Shown here one piece after another: positions 41,501-53,495 of a stretch of DNA of 64,000 bases. Positions within the stretch are counted from its first letter, which is position 1, and every line of letters starts with the position of its first letter. Origin of the DNA: Impatiens glandulifera (taxonomy: Eukaryota; Streptophyta; Magnoliopsida; Ericales; Balsaminaceae); assembly GCF_907164915.1 (NCBI RefSeq), contig NC_061864.1, forward strand, positions 18,822,484 to 18,886,483, read 5' to 3'. Below the pieces are notes generated by a model. It saw only the letters and a program-made list of their open reading frames with translations. It did not search any database and had not been told where the DNA came from. Made by a program: the position numbers and the translations under genes.

Positions 41501-41840
41501 TGCCTATCGTGCAGTCCACCACGTGGTTAGGGCTTCAGGTCCAATTTTTAATTTTTTTTTTCATCTTCTTCTTCCTTTGGAATAAACCTTGGGGTTTTTC
41601 TGTAACAGCCTCCATTCTCTCTCTATCTTTATCTCTCGCTTCTCACCACCTATCGACGGCGACGGAGACGGCGTTCTATCAGGTTGACATCCTTATTATA
41701 GATCGTTGCTTATACTCCTGTCTTGATATTGTTTTCTTTGAGCTGATTAAGCAAAGTTTATTGTTGTTTTCTTCATCCTGTCTAACAGAGCAAAGATTTG
41801 AAGTTGAAGAAGTTATCTTTTTTAAATTCCATCCAAAAAG

Positions 41841-44800
41841 ATGAACTACAAGTTTCACAACCTTCTTGGAGCTCCATACAGGGGAGGTAACGTAGTTACC
41901 GTCGATAATTCCCTTCTAATTTCTCCAGTCGGCAATCGCATTTCAGTGACTGACCTAGTCAAATCCGAAACTATAACATTACCTTGTCAATCCTCTTCCA
42001 ACATCATTCGCATAGCCGCTTCCTCAGATGGACTCTTCGTTCTCGCCATCGATGAGAATTCTCGCTCACTATTCATCAACCTCCGCCGACGTGTCGTCCT
42101 TCATCGGATTACCTTCAAGGGGGCTGTAGGTGCTGTTGAATTCAGCCCTAACGGCGAGTTCATTGCTGTTGCTGTGGGGAAATTGGTCCAGATATGGAGG
42201 TCTCCTCGGTTTAGTAAGGAGTTTTTTCCATTTGAGTTAGTACGAACTTTTGCTGATTGCCATGATCAAATTACAGCTTTGAATTGGAGTCCTGATTCGA
42301 ATTATGTGCTTGTTGGGTCAAAGGATTTGGCTGTTAGAATGTTTTATATGAAGAAATTGAAGAGGTATAGAAAGCCGTTTCTCTTTTTAGGTCATAGAGA
42401 TATAATTACTGGTGTTTTCTTTGGTGTTGATAAGAAAACAGATAAAGTTTCACGGGTTTATACTATGTCGAGAGATGGTGCAATTTTCAGCTGGGGTTTT
42501 AGTGGAAGTGACAGTAAATTTGATGGTAACTCACATCCGCCTTCCCCTGGTACTCCTGAGCAAAGAACCAATCAAAATGACGAAGATGGTGAGAATAATA
42601 CAAATGTTAGAAAAAGGAAAAGTGTTGATGATGATGATGATGATGATTTGGATGGAGAGGTAGTGGATTTGTTGCATACAGGAAAGTGGGAGTTGCTGAA
42701 GAAGGATTTCTTCATGCAAGCACCAGCTAAGCTGACAGCTTGTGATTACCATAGGGGTCTCGATCTTGTAGTTGTGGGATTCTCAAACGGAGTATTTGGG
42801 CTGTATCAGATGCCAGATTTTATTTGTATTCACTTGTTGTCGATTTCAAGAGAGAAGATAACATCTGCTGTTTTTAACGATCTTGGGAATTGGTTAACCT
42901 TTGGTTGTGCTAAACTTGGGCAACTTTTGGTTTGGGAATGGAAGTCTGAGAGCTACATTTTGAAGCAACAGGGCCATTATTTCGATGTTAATACTCTGGC
43001 ATATTCTACAGATTCCCAATTCTTGGCCACTGGTGCAGATGACAACAAGATCAAGGTAAATTAGATCACAGTCTTTTAGTTGCTTGAATATCTTGGCAAG
43101 TTGTGTAGGAAAGAAGATATGGAGCTTGTTTGATTTTAATTGTTTTTTTTAAATAATCCAAATAATTTTGGAAAACTTTGTTTGATGAAAAAGTATATTA
43201 TATAGGGTTATATGACAAATATTCTTTATATTTTATATTTTATAAAATATAAGGGAATTTTAGTTAATGATTTGAGATTTCTATTAATGACAGTATAAGG
43301 GATTATTGGATTAATTTCAAATAACCCATGTTTGAAATCTCTATTTATTCTGTAAAGCTGATTGTGATTTTGATTGTTCTTGATATTAAGAAGAAATATT
43401 TGGTCATCAACTTTGCAGGTGTGGACTGTCTCTTCCGGATTCTGTTTTGTGACATTTTCAGAGCACACCAATGCTGTCACAGCGCTTCATTTTACATCGA
43501 ATAATCATTGTTTATTGAGTGCATCTCTGGATGGTACTGTCCGGGCTTGGGATCTTTTTCGCTACAGGAATTTCAGAACTTTCACTACCCCAACATCAAA
43601 GCAGTTTGTCTCATTGTCATCAGACCAAAGTGGTGAAGTGATTTGTGCTGGAACACTTGACTCGTTTGAAGTGCGTTTCTCATTTTGCTTCCTCTTTCTG
43701 TTTGATCCCTCTGCCTTTGTTTACATAAATGTCCAATTATTCATTATCTTCCAGATTTTGTGTTTGCGTTACTGATAATCCTTCAACTTTTGAATGCTAG
43801 ATCTTTGTCTGGTCAATGAAGACAGGAAGATTGTTAGATATTCTTAGTGGGCATGAGGGTCCTGTGCATGGCTTGATGTTTTCTCCATCAAATGTGAGTT
43901 TCACATCTATTCTTCTCTTTTTTTCCTTGATTTCCAGAAAGGCCCGATCATTTTTATCCATATTATTGTGTAATTTTTGTTTCATTTGGTATACAAATTA
44001 TTTTGAAGATGCAAATCATAGTTTAATTTTTGCTTTGGTATAAAAAAGTTCTTGATAATGAACCAATTATTTTTATCATTTTTAAAGCATTGTGATTATT
44101 GGCATATTCTTAATAAATGTAAGAATTTTCTGATTTTTGGTAAGTTCTTAATAAATGTTAGAATTTTCAGATGACGATAATCATTAAAAAGTTGGTAACA
44201 GTAACAAAACAGCTCGTCATCTTTCCACTTGTGGGCACATATCAGATTATAAATCACGAAAACTTTGTTAGTTTTAATTATTGTGGTAACCGACATTACT
44301 AATCATTCGAGGTTTGCTTGTAGGCCATCTTGGCATCATCTTCATGGGACAAAACTGTTCGTTTGTGGGATGTATTTGAAGGGAAAGGTGCTGTTGAAAC
44401 ATTCAAACACACTCACGATGTTCTCACAGTTGTTTATCGTCCTGATGGAAGGCAATTAGCTACCAGTACTTTAGATGGACAAATCCATTTCTGGGATCCA
44501 ATCGACGGTGTATTGATGTACACAATCGAGGGTCGAAGAGACATAGCTGGAGGACGTCTTGCAACTGATCGCAGATCCGCAGCTAATTCTAGTTCTGGGA
44601 AATGCTTCACTACTTTGTTTTACTCCGCTGATGGAAGTTATATATTGGCTGGAGGCAATAGCAAATTCATCTGTATGTATGATGTTGCCGACCAGGTTAG
44701 TTAGCTCACTATTTTTTAGATCATTGCTTATTTTGTAGAAGATGAACATGACAAAACATGGTAACAAAACTGCTCACGGTTTGTTTACGCCTTAAAATTC

Positions 44801-46288
44801 TATATGTTTCAGGTATTGCTTCGTAGGTTTCAGATAACCCACAACCTTTCGTTTGATGGGATCCTCGACTTCTTGAACTCAAAGAACATGACAGATGCGG
44901 GTCCTATCGATTTGATCGATGATGAGGACAGTGATACTGAGGAAGGAATCAACAAGCAAGCGCGATCAAATCTAGGCTACGATTTGCCCGGTTCATTGCC
45001 TAACAAAGGAAGACCCGTCATTAGGACTAAATGCCTTAGGATTGCACCAACAGGCAGGAATTGGGCGGCAGCAACTACAGAAGGAGTAATGATTTACTCG
45101 ATGGATGAAGCTTTTATCTTTGATCCCACTGATCTCGACATAGATGTCACACCAGAGGTACTATTCCCTGACTATTCTAGAGTTTGTTTGATGTAGTTTT
45201 ATTCTCTCTTAAATAAACCCATTTTTTTGTTAATGAAAAAATGGTTTATTTGATAAAATTATTCAAATATCATTTGTATTCAACACAAATGTTTTTGAGA
45301 AAAAAGTGGAGAAGCTTTCTCATTAATTCCTGGTGCCGTGGAGACTTGCATATACTTAATGAGCTGAAACTGAGTTTAGACAAGAAAACGTTTATAATTT
45401 TTCTTAGAACCACTTATTTTTTTGTCTAAATATCTCATCTGGTCTTTTGATTTAGATGATTGACTTTTTCTCGTCTAAACCCAGACCGATATCCAACTCC
45501 ATAAAGTGTTTCAAAATGTGCCTGGTTTGATATAGCGTTGTTTGAATAATTAATTATTTATTTCCAATAACTTTGTTTGATATAGGTTATGGAAAATTAT
45601 GTTATTTGGGTAAAACTACAGTAAGGGTATATATATATTCTTTTAAATAGAGGTATTTTAGTATTTTATGAATGGATTATTAATTGGATAGTGGATTCTA
45701 GACCTTGGTATTTTGGTTGACATTGATTTCGCCAAAATATTCTTTGAAAATTAAGTTATTTGGGTAAAAGGACAGAGTTTGACTATGGGACATCAAGTTA
45801 TTTGAGATTAAATTCAAATAATCCAAATCGAACAAGGCCTGTAATGTTTATATCCTTAAATGAACTGTTCCTTTATTCTTGCAATGCAGGCGGTTGATAA
45901 AGCTCTAAATGAAGGCAGAACTAGTCAAGCTTTAATCCTAAGCCTGCGTTTAAACGAAGACTCTCTAATCAAGAAGTGTATAGTTGCAGTTGAGCCATCA
46001 GATATAGGACTCGTGGCAGGATCAGTTCCTTCAAAGTATTTGCAGAGATTAATCGAGGCATTTGCAAATCTTGTGGAGAAATCGCCATACTTGGAATTTA
46101 TCCTTAGATGGTGTCAAGAGCTGTGTAGAATTCATGGAAATTCTATTCAACAGAATTCGAGGAATTTACTTCCTGCTCTTAAGTCGCTTCAGAAAGCTAT
46201 TACCAGATCGCATCAAGATTTGGCTGAAATGTGTTCGTCTAACGAGTATATGCTTCGCTATTTATGCACCACGAGAATCGAAAACTGA
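41841..46288 (+). CDS. PWP2: Periodic tryptophan protein 2 (PWP2/UTP1), U3 snoRNP subunit
   Basis: A WD40 scaffold of the UTP-B complex in the small-subunit processome, needed for early 18S pre-rRNA cleavages in the nucleolus. Six coding exons: 41841-43055, 43419-43670, 43801-43893, 44324-44695, 44813-45157, 45890-46288; 2676 nt, 891 aa, near the usual size. The opening MNYKFHNLLGAPYRGGN is conserved. WD40 repeats run from about residue 50 to 650: GAVGAVEFSPNGEFIAVAVG, QITALNWSPDSNYVLVGSKD, SASLDGTVRAWDL, ASSSWDKTVRLWDVFEGKG, STLDGQIHFWD. A Utp12 domain (AVDKALNEGRTSQALILSL, then ILRWCQELCRIHG) fills the last exon. A low-complexity Asp run (GATGAT repeats, about 42620-42645) interrupts the N-terminal propeller. 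The 5' UTR probably holds an intron. Introns 1 and 5 carry MITEs. Confidence 0.95.
43120..43335. mobile_element. CTTGTTTGAT-family MITE in PWP2 intron 1
   Basis: It starts GGAGCTTGTTTGATTTTAAT and includes TTTGATGAAAAAGTATATTA and GATTAATTTCAAATAACCCA. The right terminal repeat is decayed. Confidence 0.5.
45335..45520. mobile_element. MITE in PWP2 intron 5, related to the ProRS intron 6 element
   Basis: The right arm (about 45460-45515, TTTTCTCGTCTAAACCCAGA through AAAGTGTTTCAAAATG) matches the ProRS intron 6 MITE. The left arm (TTTAGACAAGAAAACG near 45375) is a decayed reverse complement. Confidence 0.45.
45521..45842. mobile_element. CTTGTTTGAT-family element in PWP2 intron 5
   Basis: It starts GCCTGGTTTGATATAGCG and ends AATCCAAATCGAACAAGGCC, an imperfect terminal inverted repeat, with GTTATTTGGGTAAAA twice inside. 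It lies directly beside the other MITE. Confidence 0.55.
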
Positions 46289-46444
46289 TGATGTGTTTAG
46301 GCAAGCAGTGAATTTTGTTGTTAACTGTAATTTTTTGTTTTTTTCAGGCACAAATTTTGAGTGAAGATTTGGGTTTTTTTCTTTTGATGGAAATGAAAAG
46401 AAATTTTACATCTTCAATAACTGCTAAGTTATCAAATTATTAAA

Positions 46445-46507
<63 letters not shown>

Positions 46508-46678
46508 TTACAATTGTTTACAATCTCCCAAAGAAAGGTTATATTATTTGTTTTTTTAGCTAATAGAGAAAATATGAAAAATAAATTATAAATAGTTCAT
46601 TTTTATCTAATATATATTTGTGGTATGTATATATATGTATTGATTTTAAATTCAAATATAAGTATATTTTAAAGTGTC
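46289..46678. other. PWP2 3' UTR and AT-rich spacer
   Basis: Includes an (AT)n microsatellite at 46448-46502. Nothing else seen. Confidence 0.5.
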
Positions 46679-47129
46679 AAATAACCTTGATAATTAAAAA
46701 ATAACAGGCTCAATTTTTTTTTTTTAAATTGATCTTTTTGTCATGACAAAAGATTAAATTACCCTCAATAAATGTCTTGTTTTTTCTTTTCGTTTCACCT
46801 TCTTTCTTCTTCTCCCCCGATCTTCTTTCTTCTTCTCCCCCGATCGTTGGTATCCTCTCTTATTTCTCTCTTCTTCTCCCTAAACCAACGAACTTATCAA
46901 CGAAGCAACTCCCCGATCAACGAAGCAACTCCCCGATCAACGAAGCAATCCCTGACTCTCCGATCAACGTAGGCAACAACTCCCAGCAACTCCCAACGTC
47001 GGAACGTCTACGACGACGTCTTCATCATTTCAGGTGAGTTTTTCCGTCGTTTTCCTCTTGCATGCTGCTGCGTTGAAATAGTTTTAGGGTTTAGGTTTAG
47101 GGTTTTAAGAGGAGAAAGAGATGGAATAT

Positions 47130-47270
47130 GTATATTACGTCTGCGCAATTGCATTTACGCAATTGCATTTTGCGTCGACGCAATTGCGCAGATGCAAAAT
47201 TCATATTCGCAAACGCAAAATGCAATTTGTGCCGACGCAAAATGAATTCTCGACGACGCAAAATGAAGTT
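47130..47270. repeat. Array A of GCG-centred short inverted repeats
   Basis: Words such as TGCATTTTGCGTCGACGCAA, TTTGTGCCGACGCAAAATG and CGACGACGCAAAATGAA, alternating with GCAATTGC half-sites. Located inside the left end of the Mutator-like element. Confidence 0.75.
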
Positions 47271-47340
47271 TTCTTGTGTTTTCATTATTCTAACATAATG
47301 TTCTTTGCAGATGACACCAACCTAAACCAAAACTAAATCT

Positions 47341-50339
47341 ATTATTGGGAAGTTTTCTGGCCGTGTTTCATGAAAATCCGTCAGTACCTGCTTGTCAAAG
47401 ATAAATGAGAGGTTTAATAACCTTGATCTTATGGATAGGGTTTTACAGACTCAATTCCAACATATATTGAAAGCCCCGACTGTATTTTCTCAGAAACAAT
47501 AATCCATCAGATGCTGATGAGGAAAAGTAACTCAAATTTGAAGAAGATAAGGTTCCTAGTCAATGGTCAGGAGCTCTACTGGAGCATAAAGGAATATGCA
47601 TTGGTGACAGGTCTCAACTTTGGCAGATTTCCTGTGATGGAAAACAAACACGTTAAAAAATGTCCACTTCTAGTCCGCAAATATTTTTGGGGTAAAACGA
47701 TTGTTAGAGTGAATGAGGTTTAGGCAAGTTTCATCTGATTCTCTAATAAGGGAATGCATGGAAGATGGGCTCATATACCTAATTTACCAGTATCTTTTCG
47801 CATCTCATAATAGGAAGAGGGTAAGTTTGGAAATTTTCCGCATGGTGGAAGGCATGGAGATGTTTCTCCAATTTCTATGGGGAAATGTGTCCTTCAGTGC
47901 AACCCTGAAGGGTATTGACAAAGATATGAAACATCTTCGAGAGGTATATCTGCCCAAAAGAGAAACCTGCAAAGGGAAAAGCGGTTGTGATGTCGCTTAT
48001 ACTATTAATAAATTTACACTAGTCTTCTAAGTGTGGACCTATGAGGTTATCAAAACATTTGTCCCCAAATTTGCGGATATGACCGAACGAGAAGAACCTA
48101 TATGCCCAAGGATATTGCTCTATTCAGTCTCTAGGAGCAACAACAACACTGTCCAGGAGGTAGTCACTGCCCTCCAGAAGTGCAATGTGTTCACCGAGAT
48201 TGATGAGTCTGAGAAAAAGAAGAGGAAGTACTATGGGGAGGACTTTGAAGATATATGTGAGACTACATTTATGATGAATTCTTTGAACTAGATGGTAGGA
48301 AAAGAAAGAATGAAGATAAAAATACTCCCAAAGATGAAAGGACTCTCAAATCGGCACCCAATAGGAGAAGACTACTTAAAACCACACTATTTAATGATGA
48401 ATCTAGCCAAGACACCTCTCGGTCTACTACTAATGAATCTAACAAGGATAACACCTCTCGATCTACTTAGCAAAGTCCCTTCTGTGACGACTCCCCAAAC
48501 TAACCAATACAATTCTACATCTAGCCAAGACACCAATCGAGTGACTCAAGCCCAGACTGATGTCAAACTTGATGAGCTGACAAATGATGTAAATGAACTT
48601 AAAACTGAAATGAATCTCATTAAAGAGGATCAAGATCTTATGTTCAACAAAATAATCACATTATTGGGGGAAATAAAATAACAAAAGAATGTTGATTCAG
48701 TGGAGAAGGAGTTGGAGTTGAAGAAGCTTGATGAGTTGAAAAAGAAGCAAGACGATGAGTTGGAGAATAATAGGCTTTTGAAGTTGAAGAAGAAGCAAGA
48801 TGATGATGAGTTTGAGAATAATAGGCTTTTGGAGTTGAAGAAGAAAGAAGATGATAATAAGTTGGATAAGAAAAAAGATGATGATGAGTTGAAGAAGAAA
48901 GAAAATGATGATGAGTTGGAGAAGAAAGAATACGATGATGAGTTGAAGAAGAAAGAAGATGACGATGAGTTGAAAAAGAAAGAAGATGATGATGAGTTGG
49001 AGTTGAAACGAAATGAGGTGCTTGAGTTTAAGTGGTTGGAGACATTTGAGGGAGAGAAGTTGGACAAGAAGAAAATTGAGCTGAAGAAGGACATTGAACA
49101 AATAGATGAGTTAAAGGACATTGAACAAATAGATGAGTTAAAGGACATTGAACAGATGAATGAGTTGAAGAAGGACAACAAGAAAGATTTGGCCACGAAG
49201 AAGAAAGAGTTGACCACGAAGAGGAAGGAGGAGTTGGAGAAGAAGAAGAATGATGGTGATTATGTGTTAGAGAAGAAGAATGATGATGATGATTTGTTAG
49301 AATTGACTCCAACAAAATTTTCAGGAAAGCAGTTTGAGAGAAAGAGGAAAAAGTCCACCTGAATGGGGAATTACACAGACCCTAGTAAGAAAATGTTTAA
49401 ACTCAATGATCTGGTAACTGTCAATCCTCTTTTAGATTATGACATTGAATAGATGGATAAATTGAACAATTGGATGGAGCTGAAGGAGGTGAAGGGTGTA
49501 GACTTGAAAGATGTGAATACTTGTATAGCTGATCAAAAGTCTTTGACAGATTGTTGAAGCCTCAAAATTGGCTAAATGATGATGTAAGTTTTGTTTAGTA
49601 ATATACATTTTGCGTCAGCGCAAAATGCATTTGCGCTGACGCAAAACACAATTTTGAGTTGGATGCCTACTGTCAGTATGTATATTGTGCTTAATTAATT
49701 TTTTCTATTGCGCAAGAGATAGATGTAACATTTTCCTTATTTGAAGAGGGTTGCCCATTTCCCCATGACTTATGATCCGATGAATTTCACAATATGTAAC
49801 TATCATATCGCTCCGAAGTTTTAGTCTCATTATGCAAAGTTTGCCGCAAATCCAGTAAAATTCAAGTTCGACATGAACTTCATGGAATATTTCATGGGTG
49901 ATGTTGACAGATTCATGATTTGTTAGAATATTGTAGATATCATATATCTCTATGAACCTGAAGTTGAAGCATTGTGTCTTGTGCAAGTGCATCTACAAGA
50001 TTGATGAATCAATGTATATGACTGCAAATAGGGACTTTAAAAAAGGATCAGTATGACAAGTTCATGAAACCACTATGTGAAATGTTTCCATATTTGCTTG
50101 AACAGGAAATGACCCATGTTGACAAGTCCAAGTATCCTCGGTTCAAATTAGAAAGTCTGTCATATGTTGTAATACCACACTCAATAGTCCCAAAGTGCAC
50201 CAAGAGTGGGGACTATGGTGTTTTAACAATTATGTATATGGAGTACCTTACTGCCTCAATGGATTTATCAGCCGTGATCACAGAAAACATGAATTTTTAG
50301 AGAAATATATGGGTAGTAAGGTTCTTCCACCAAATAATA
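47341..50339 (+). pseudogene. Transposon-borne ULP1-like protease gene (DUF1985 + charged region + C48-type domain), broken
   Basis: In plants this gene type travels with Mutator-like and related elements; ULP1 (C48) domains are SUMO proteases. The N-terminal part (47490-48290, in at least two frames) has LIHQML-like spacing, RFLVNGQELYWSIKEYALVT and GLNFGRFP, the DUF1985 signature. 48700-49362 is an open, Lys/Glu/Asp-rich coiled-coil-like stretch of KKKEDDDELKKK type units. The C-terminal domain (about 49715-50320) gives VAHFPMTYDPMNF and VPKCTKSGDYGVLTIMYMEY. In active ULP1 enzymes the last motif is Q/C..SGDCG, so the catalytic Cys is replaced by Tyr. Frameshifts and stops (for example near 48028, 49450, 49557 and 49921) break the frame. 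Not expected to make a protease. Confidence 0.7.
49600..49655. repeat. Array B of GCG-centred inverted repeats
   Basis: Short cluster: ATTTTGCGTCAGCGCAAAAT and GCATTTGCGCTGACGCAAAA, two near-perfect palindromes back to back, separating the charged region from the ULP1 domain. Confidence 0.75.
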
Positions 50340-50719
50340 AATATGTAGGAAATGGGCAATAAGACACCCTTCTACCATGTAAGAATTTCTTATATACATG
50401 TTAAATAGTTTACCATTTGATCAATTGTCATTTCTGGGTGTTTAACAACATACCTTAACATGTCAATGTGTTTAAAGCTTGTTATAGAATGGACAGTCAC
50501 CGAAGATGAAGGAATTGAAAAAACTGATTGACATGGCTTCATAGTCATATGTGGGCAAAAAGAACTGAAGAAATTGATGTCTATTTTGACAGTCATATTT
50601 GTTTTCTTAAGTTTGAATGCAAATTGATGTATATTTTGTTAATGCTACAAGGATAGTTTTGATTGAGTATATAATGTATAATGCAATCTATTAACATTAA
50701 TGAGTATATAATGTTAATG

Positions 50720-50975
50720 CACTAATTTGCGCTGGCAAGTGCACTAATTCTTCAGTAAAATATATTTTGCGTAGATGAAAAATGCAATTGCGTAGACGTA
50801 AAATGCAATTGCGCAGACGAAAAATACATTTGCGTTGACAAGGCACTATATGTCGGCGCCAATTGCAATTTACACCGGAGCAAATTGCATTTTCGTCTGC
50901 GAAATACATTTTGCGCCGGTGCAAATGCATTTTACGTCTGCGCAATTGCAATTTGCGTGCGTGAATCTCACGGTT
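50720..50975. repeat. Array C of GCG-centred inverted repeats
   Basis: About ten half-units such as AAATGCAATTGCGTAGACGT, AAATGCAATTGCGCAGACGA and ACATTTTGCGCCGGTGCAAA, spaced about 22 bases. It lies between the ULP1-like and transposase pseudogenes. Confidence 0.75.
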
Positions 50976-51375
50976 AATCAAGCACATAACCTCCAAAGGT
51001 TGCATACCTAACACTCAATTGAAATAATACAACCGTAGTAATACAACAATAAATTGTTAGAAATATGACAACACTTATCCCAAAGGTCTTATGAGAATGC
51101 ATAAATGAAAATCCATCCAACAGTTTCACACACTTAAAATTCTATTTCACCATCACATGCATAATATGAACATAAACATAGGTCCTCAATTCGTAGGAAA
51201 AAAAGTATCGATGAGATATGAATAAGTAAGTACTAGAATGAAATTATTTATAATTAATATTTCCTAATCTCAACTTCCCCATGTCAATCCCATCACCTGA
51301 AGCCATTCCAAATTCATCTAATATAATATAAATTATAAATAATCTAACACAATTTGATCAAGAAATATCATTCTA

Positions 51376-53058
51376 TCATGTAAAAGGTTGTGCACTAGAT
51401 TGTGAAGGTTGTGTACTAGATTGTGATGGTCTTGTAATAGATGGTGCATGCATCACTACTGAGCATGTTGCCTTGTTATGGCCCAGACCGGCACATGAGT
51501 TGCATTGTCTCCGTTATTTACCATGCTCACCTTGTGATGACCTACGCTTTATTGTTGGCCGTCCTTTCTTAACTTTAATAGGGGGTTTTAGGCACACTCG
51601 TTCCTTGATATTTTTGGAAATTTCTCAAACACCTTGATTAAAAACTGGAAAATATGTCTCTGCATATTCCATGAACCACGCTTCAGTTGTGTAAAACCTG
51701 AAAAATGATATTTAAGTCATATAAATTTAACATTCGATCAATTGGTTACATTCTCTAACCTTGTGCAACACTAATAGAGAACCGATTTCTAGAAACGAGT
51801 AGTAGCTAGGGCATGCATATAAGGAAGACCAGATACATCAAATACCCTACAAGTATAAGTTAGACCCTTGAAGTCAACTTGAAAATCAAATTCACCGTCA
51901 TGCACATGAAACTGAAATCGGTTAAGCGGATAAACGTTGTAGAATCTAGCATTCTCGCTTGCTCACGTAAGAACTTTTCATAATATGGAGATAAATATTC
52001 TGTGTGGTTGGAAGCTTTTTCTCTTCTTTGATTAAACCATTCTTGTATTACGAATCTTAAATAGTTAGTTAATGTTGTTATGGGATATTTTTTAGCATTC
52101 ATGCTCTGAGTATTAAAATTATATGCGTAATTGCTTGTCATTTGATTGTATCGCAAACCAGGGAAAAATGCACGACTTCATCTCTCCACTCCAATTTGTT
52201 CCAAATATTCAGCAATTCGAGGGTCTTTAGTCCTGATCTTGTCAAAATGCAGATGAAACATTGACACAATGTATGCGCGAAAAGCCAAATCAAACTCAAC
52301 GTGGCTATCAATTTTAAATTTGGTCATAATATTCATTTTGATGTGGTATGTGCATGCACCGTGATGTGCTTCTGAAAAAACTGCAGACAAGGCATTAACA
52401 ATAATTGAGAGTCTATCGGATACAATGACGAGATCCATGACTGATCTAATTGTCACTCTTAGTTGTTTCATGAAATATGTTCATGAGTTATTATTCTACG
52501 AATCAACGATGCCAAAATCAACGGGATATAGTTACTCATTCGCATTCAATGTTATTGCAATCAATAGTTGACCTCCAACCTTGTGCTTAAGAAAACTAGC
52601 ATCGACGCACGATATATTACGACAACAGCTTCTGAAACCCCAATTGAGAGGCTTAGGGACATGAACATATACCTGAAGTGACCTTGCTCATCTGTCTGGA
52701 TGTCAGTTATGATACTTGAGTTATTCTTCTACAACATTAATAGATATGATGAAAATTTACCATAGAAATCCTCCACAGTTACTCGCACCGCTATTAAGGA
52801 ATTTTCCCTGGACCTTCAAGCATTATTATATGCTAGATTTAACCCATAACTTGTCTGCATGTCTTCCATTATTTTCTTAGACATGTAGTCATGGTGATGG
52901 TCCATGTACTTATGTTTGATAACAGCAAGAGGAACATTCATTATACCCATATTGTACTTCACTTTGACCACTAAATCATATATTAATTTATCCACACCAA
53001 TATCATCATAGACGATGTCAGTTAATTCGGCATATGTAACATTTCGGGGTAGATTCAC
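51376..53058 (-). pseudogene. MULE transposase, broken
   Basis: Reading on the minus strand: N-terminal MuDR-type domain (ELTDIVYDDIGVD). The DDE transposase region starts in a damaged stretch about 52500-52640 (NISCVDASFLKHKVGGQLLI, the first Asp in VDASFLK) and continues in an open piece at 52178-52471 (LVIVSDRLSIIVNAL with the second Asp; HHGACTYHIKMNI with the conserved C..H). 51860-52156 follows (MTSNYAYNFNT, FNQRREKA). A SWIM-like stretch and a CCHC knuckle (CNSCAGLGHNKATC, about 51455-51500) come before a stop at 51376. Several stops and frameshifts lie between these pieces, including after YNNA at 52816 and within the knuckle linker. It is therefore non-functional. Confidence 0.75.
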
Positions 53059-53204
53059 ACCTTGACATTAACTTGAGACAAAAGAATTAACACCACCATC
53101 ATCAATTTTCCACTCTCCATCATAGAGGACAAAAACATTCACAAATATATTGTGATCTGCAAATGATAAAAATTCACAGAAGTGAGTGAAAAGTATATTA
53201 ACAG

Positions 53205-53495
53205 TTTGCAAACTGTACATTGCGTTGAACTTTGCGCCGACGCAAAGTGCAGTTTGCGACGACACAAAATGCATATTGCTCCGACGTAGAGTGCAGTTTT
53301 CTCTAACGCAAAGAGCAGTTTGCACCAGCGCAAAGTCCGCAAAGTGCAGTTTGAGCCGATGCAATGTGCAGCAAAGTGAGCAAAGTGCAGTTTGCACCGA
53401 TTCAAAGTGCATCTTGTGCCGACGCAAACTACACTTTGCGTCGGTGCAAAATGCGCAAGATGCATTTTGCATCGGCGTAAGATGCACTTTGCGAT
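53205..53495. repeat. Array D of GCG-centred inverted repeats
   Basis: About a dozen units such as AACTTTGCGCCGACGCAAAG, TGCAGTTTGCACCGATTCAA and TACACTTTGCGTCGGTGCAA, spaced about 20-24 bases. It lies just inside the right end of the Mutator-like element. The unit here uses AAAGTGCAGTTTG where arrays A-C use AAATGCAATTTG. Confidence 0.75.

Noticed and set aside
41491..41844. 117-codon open frame before PWP2
   Set aside because: It crosses the likely 5' UTR intron (acceptor near 41790) and has no conserved sequence; at most it contains a short upstream ORF.
47130..47270. CRISPR-like array
   Set aside because: Units are short imperfect palindromes without unique spacers of constant length, in a plant nuclear transposon.
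48630..49217. Minus-strand Ser/Phe-rich open frame of 195 codons
   Set aside because: Antisense of the Lys/Glu/Asp-rich repeat; a purine-rich repeat is stop-poor on both strands.
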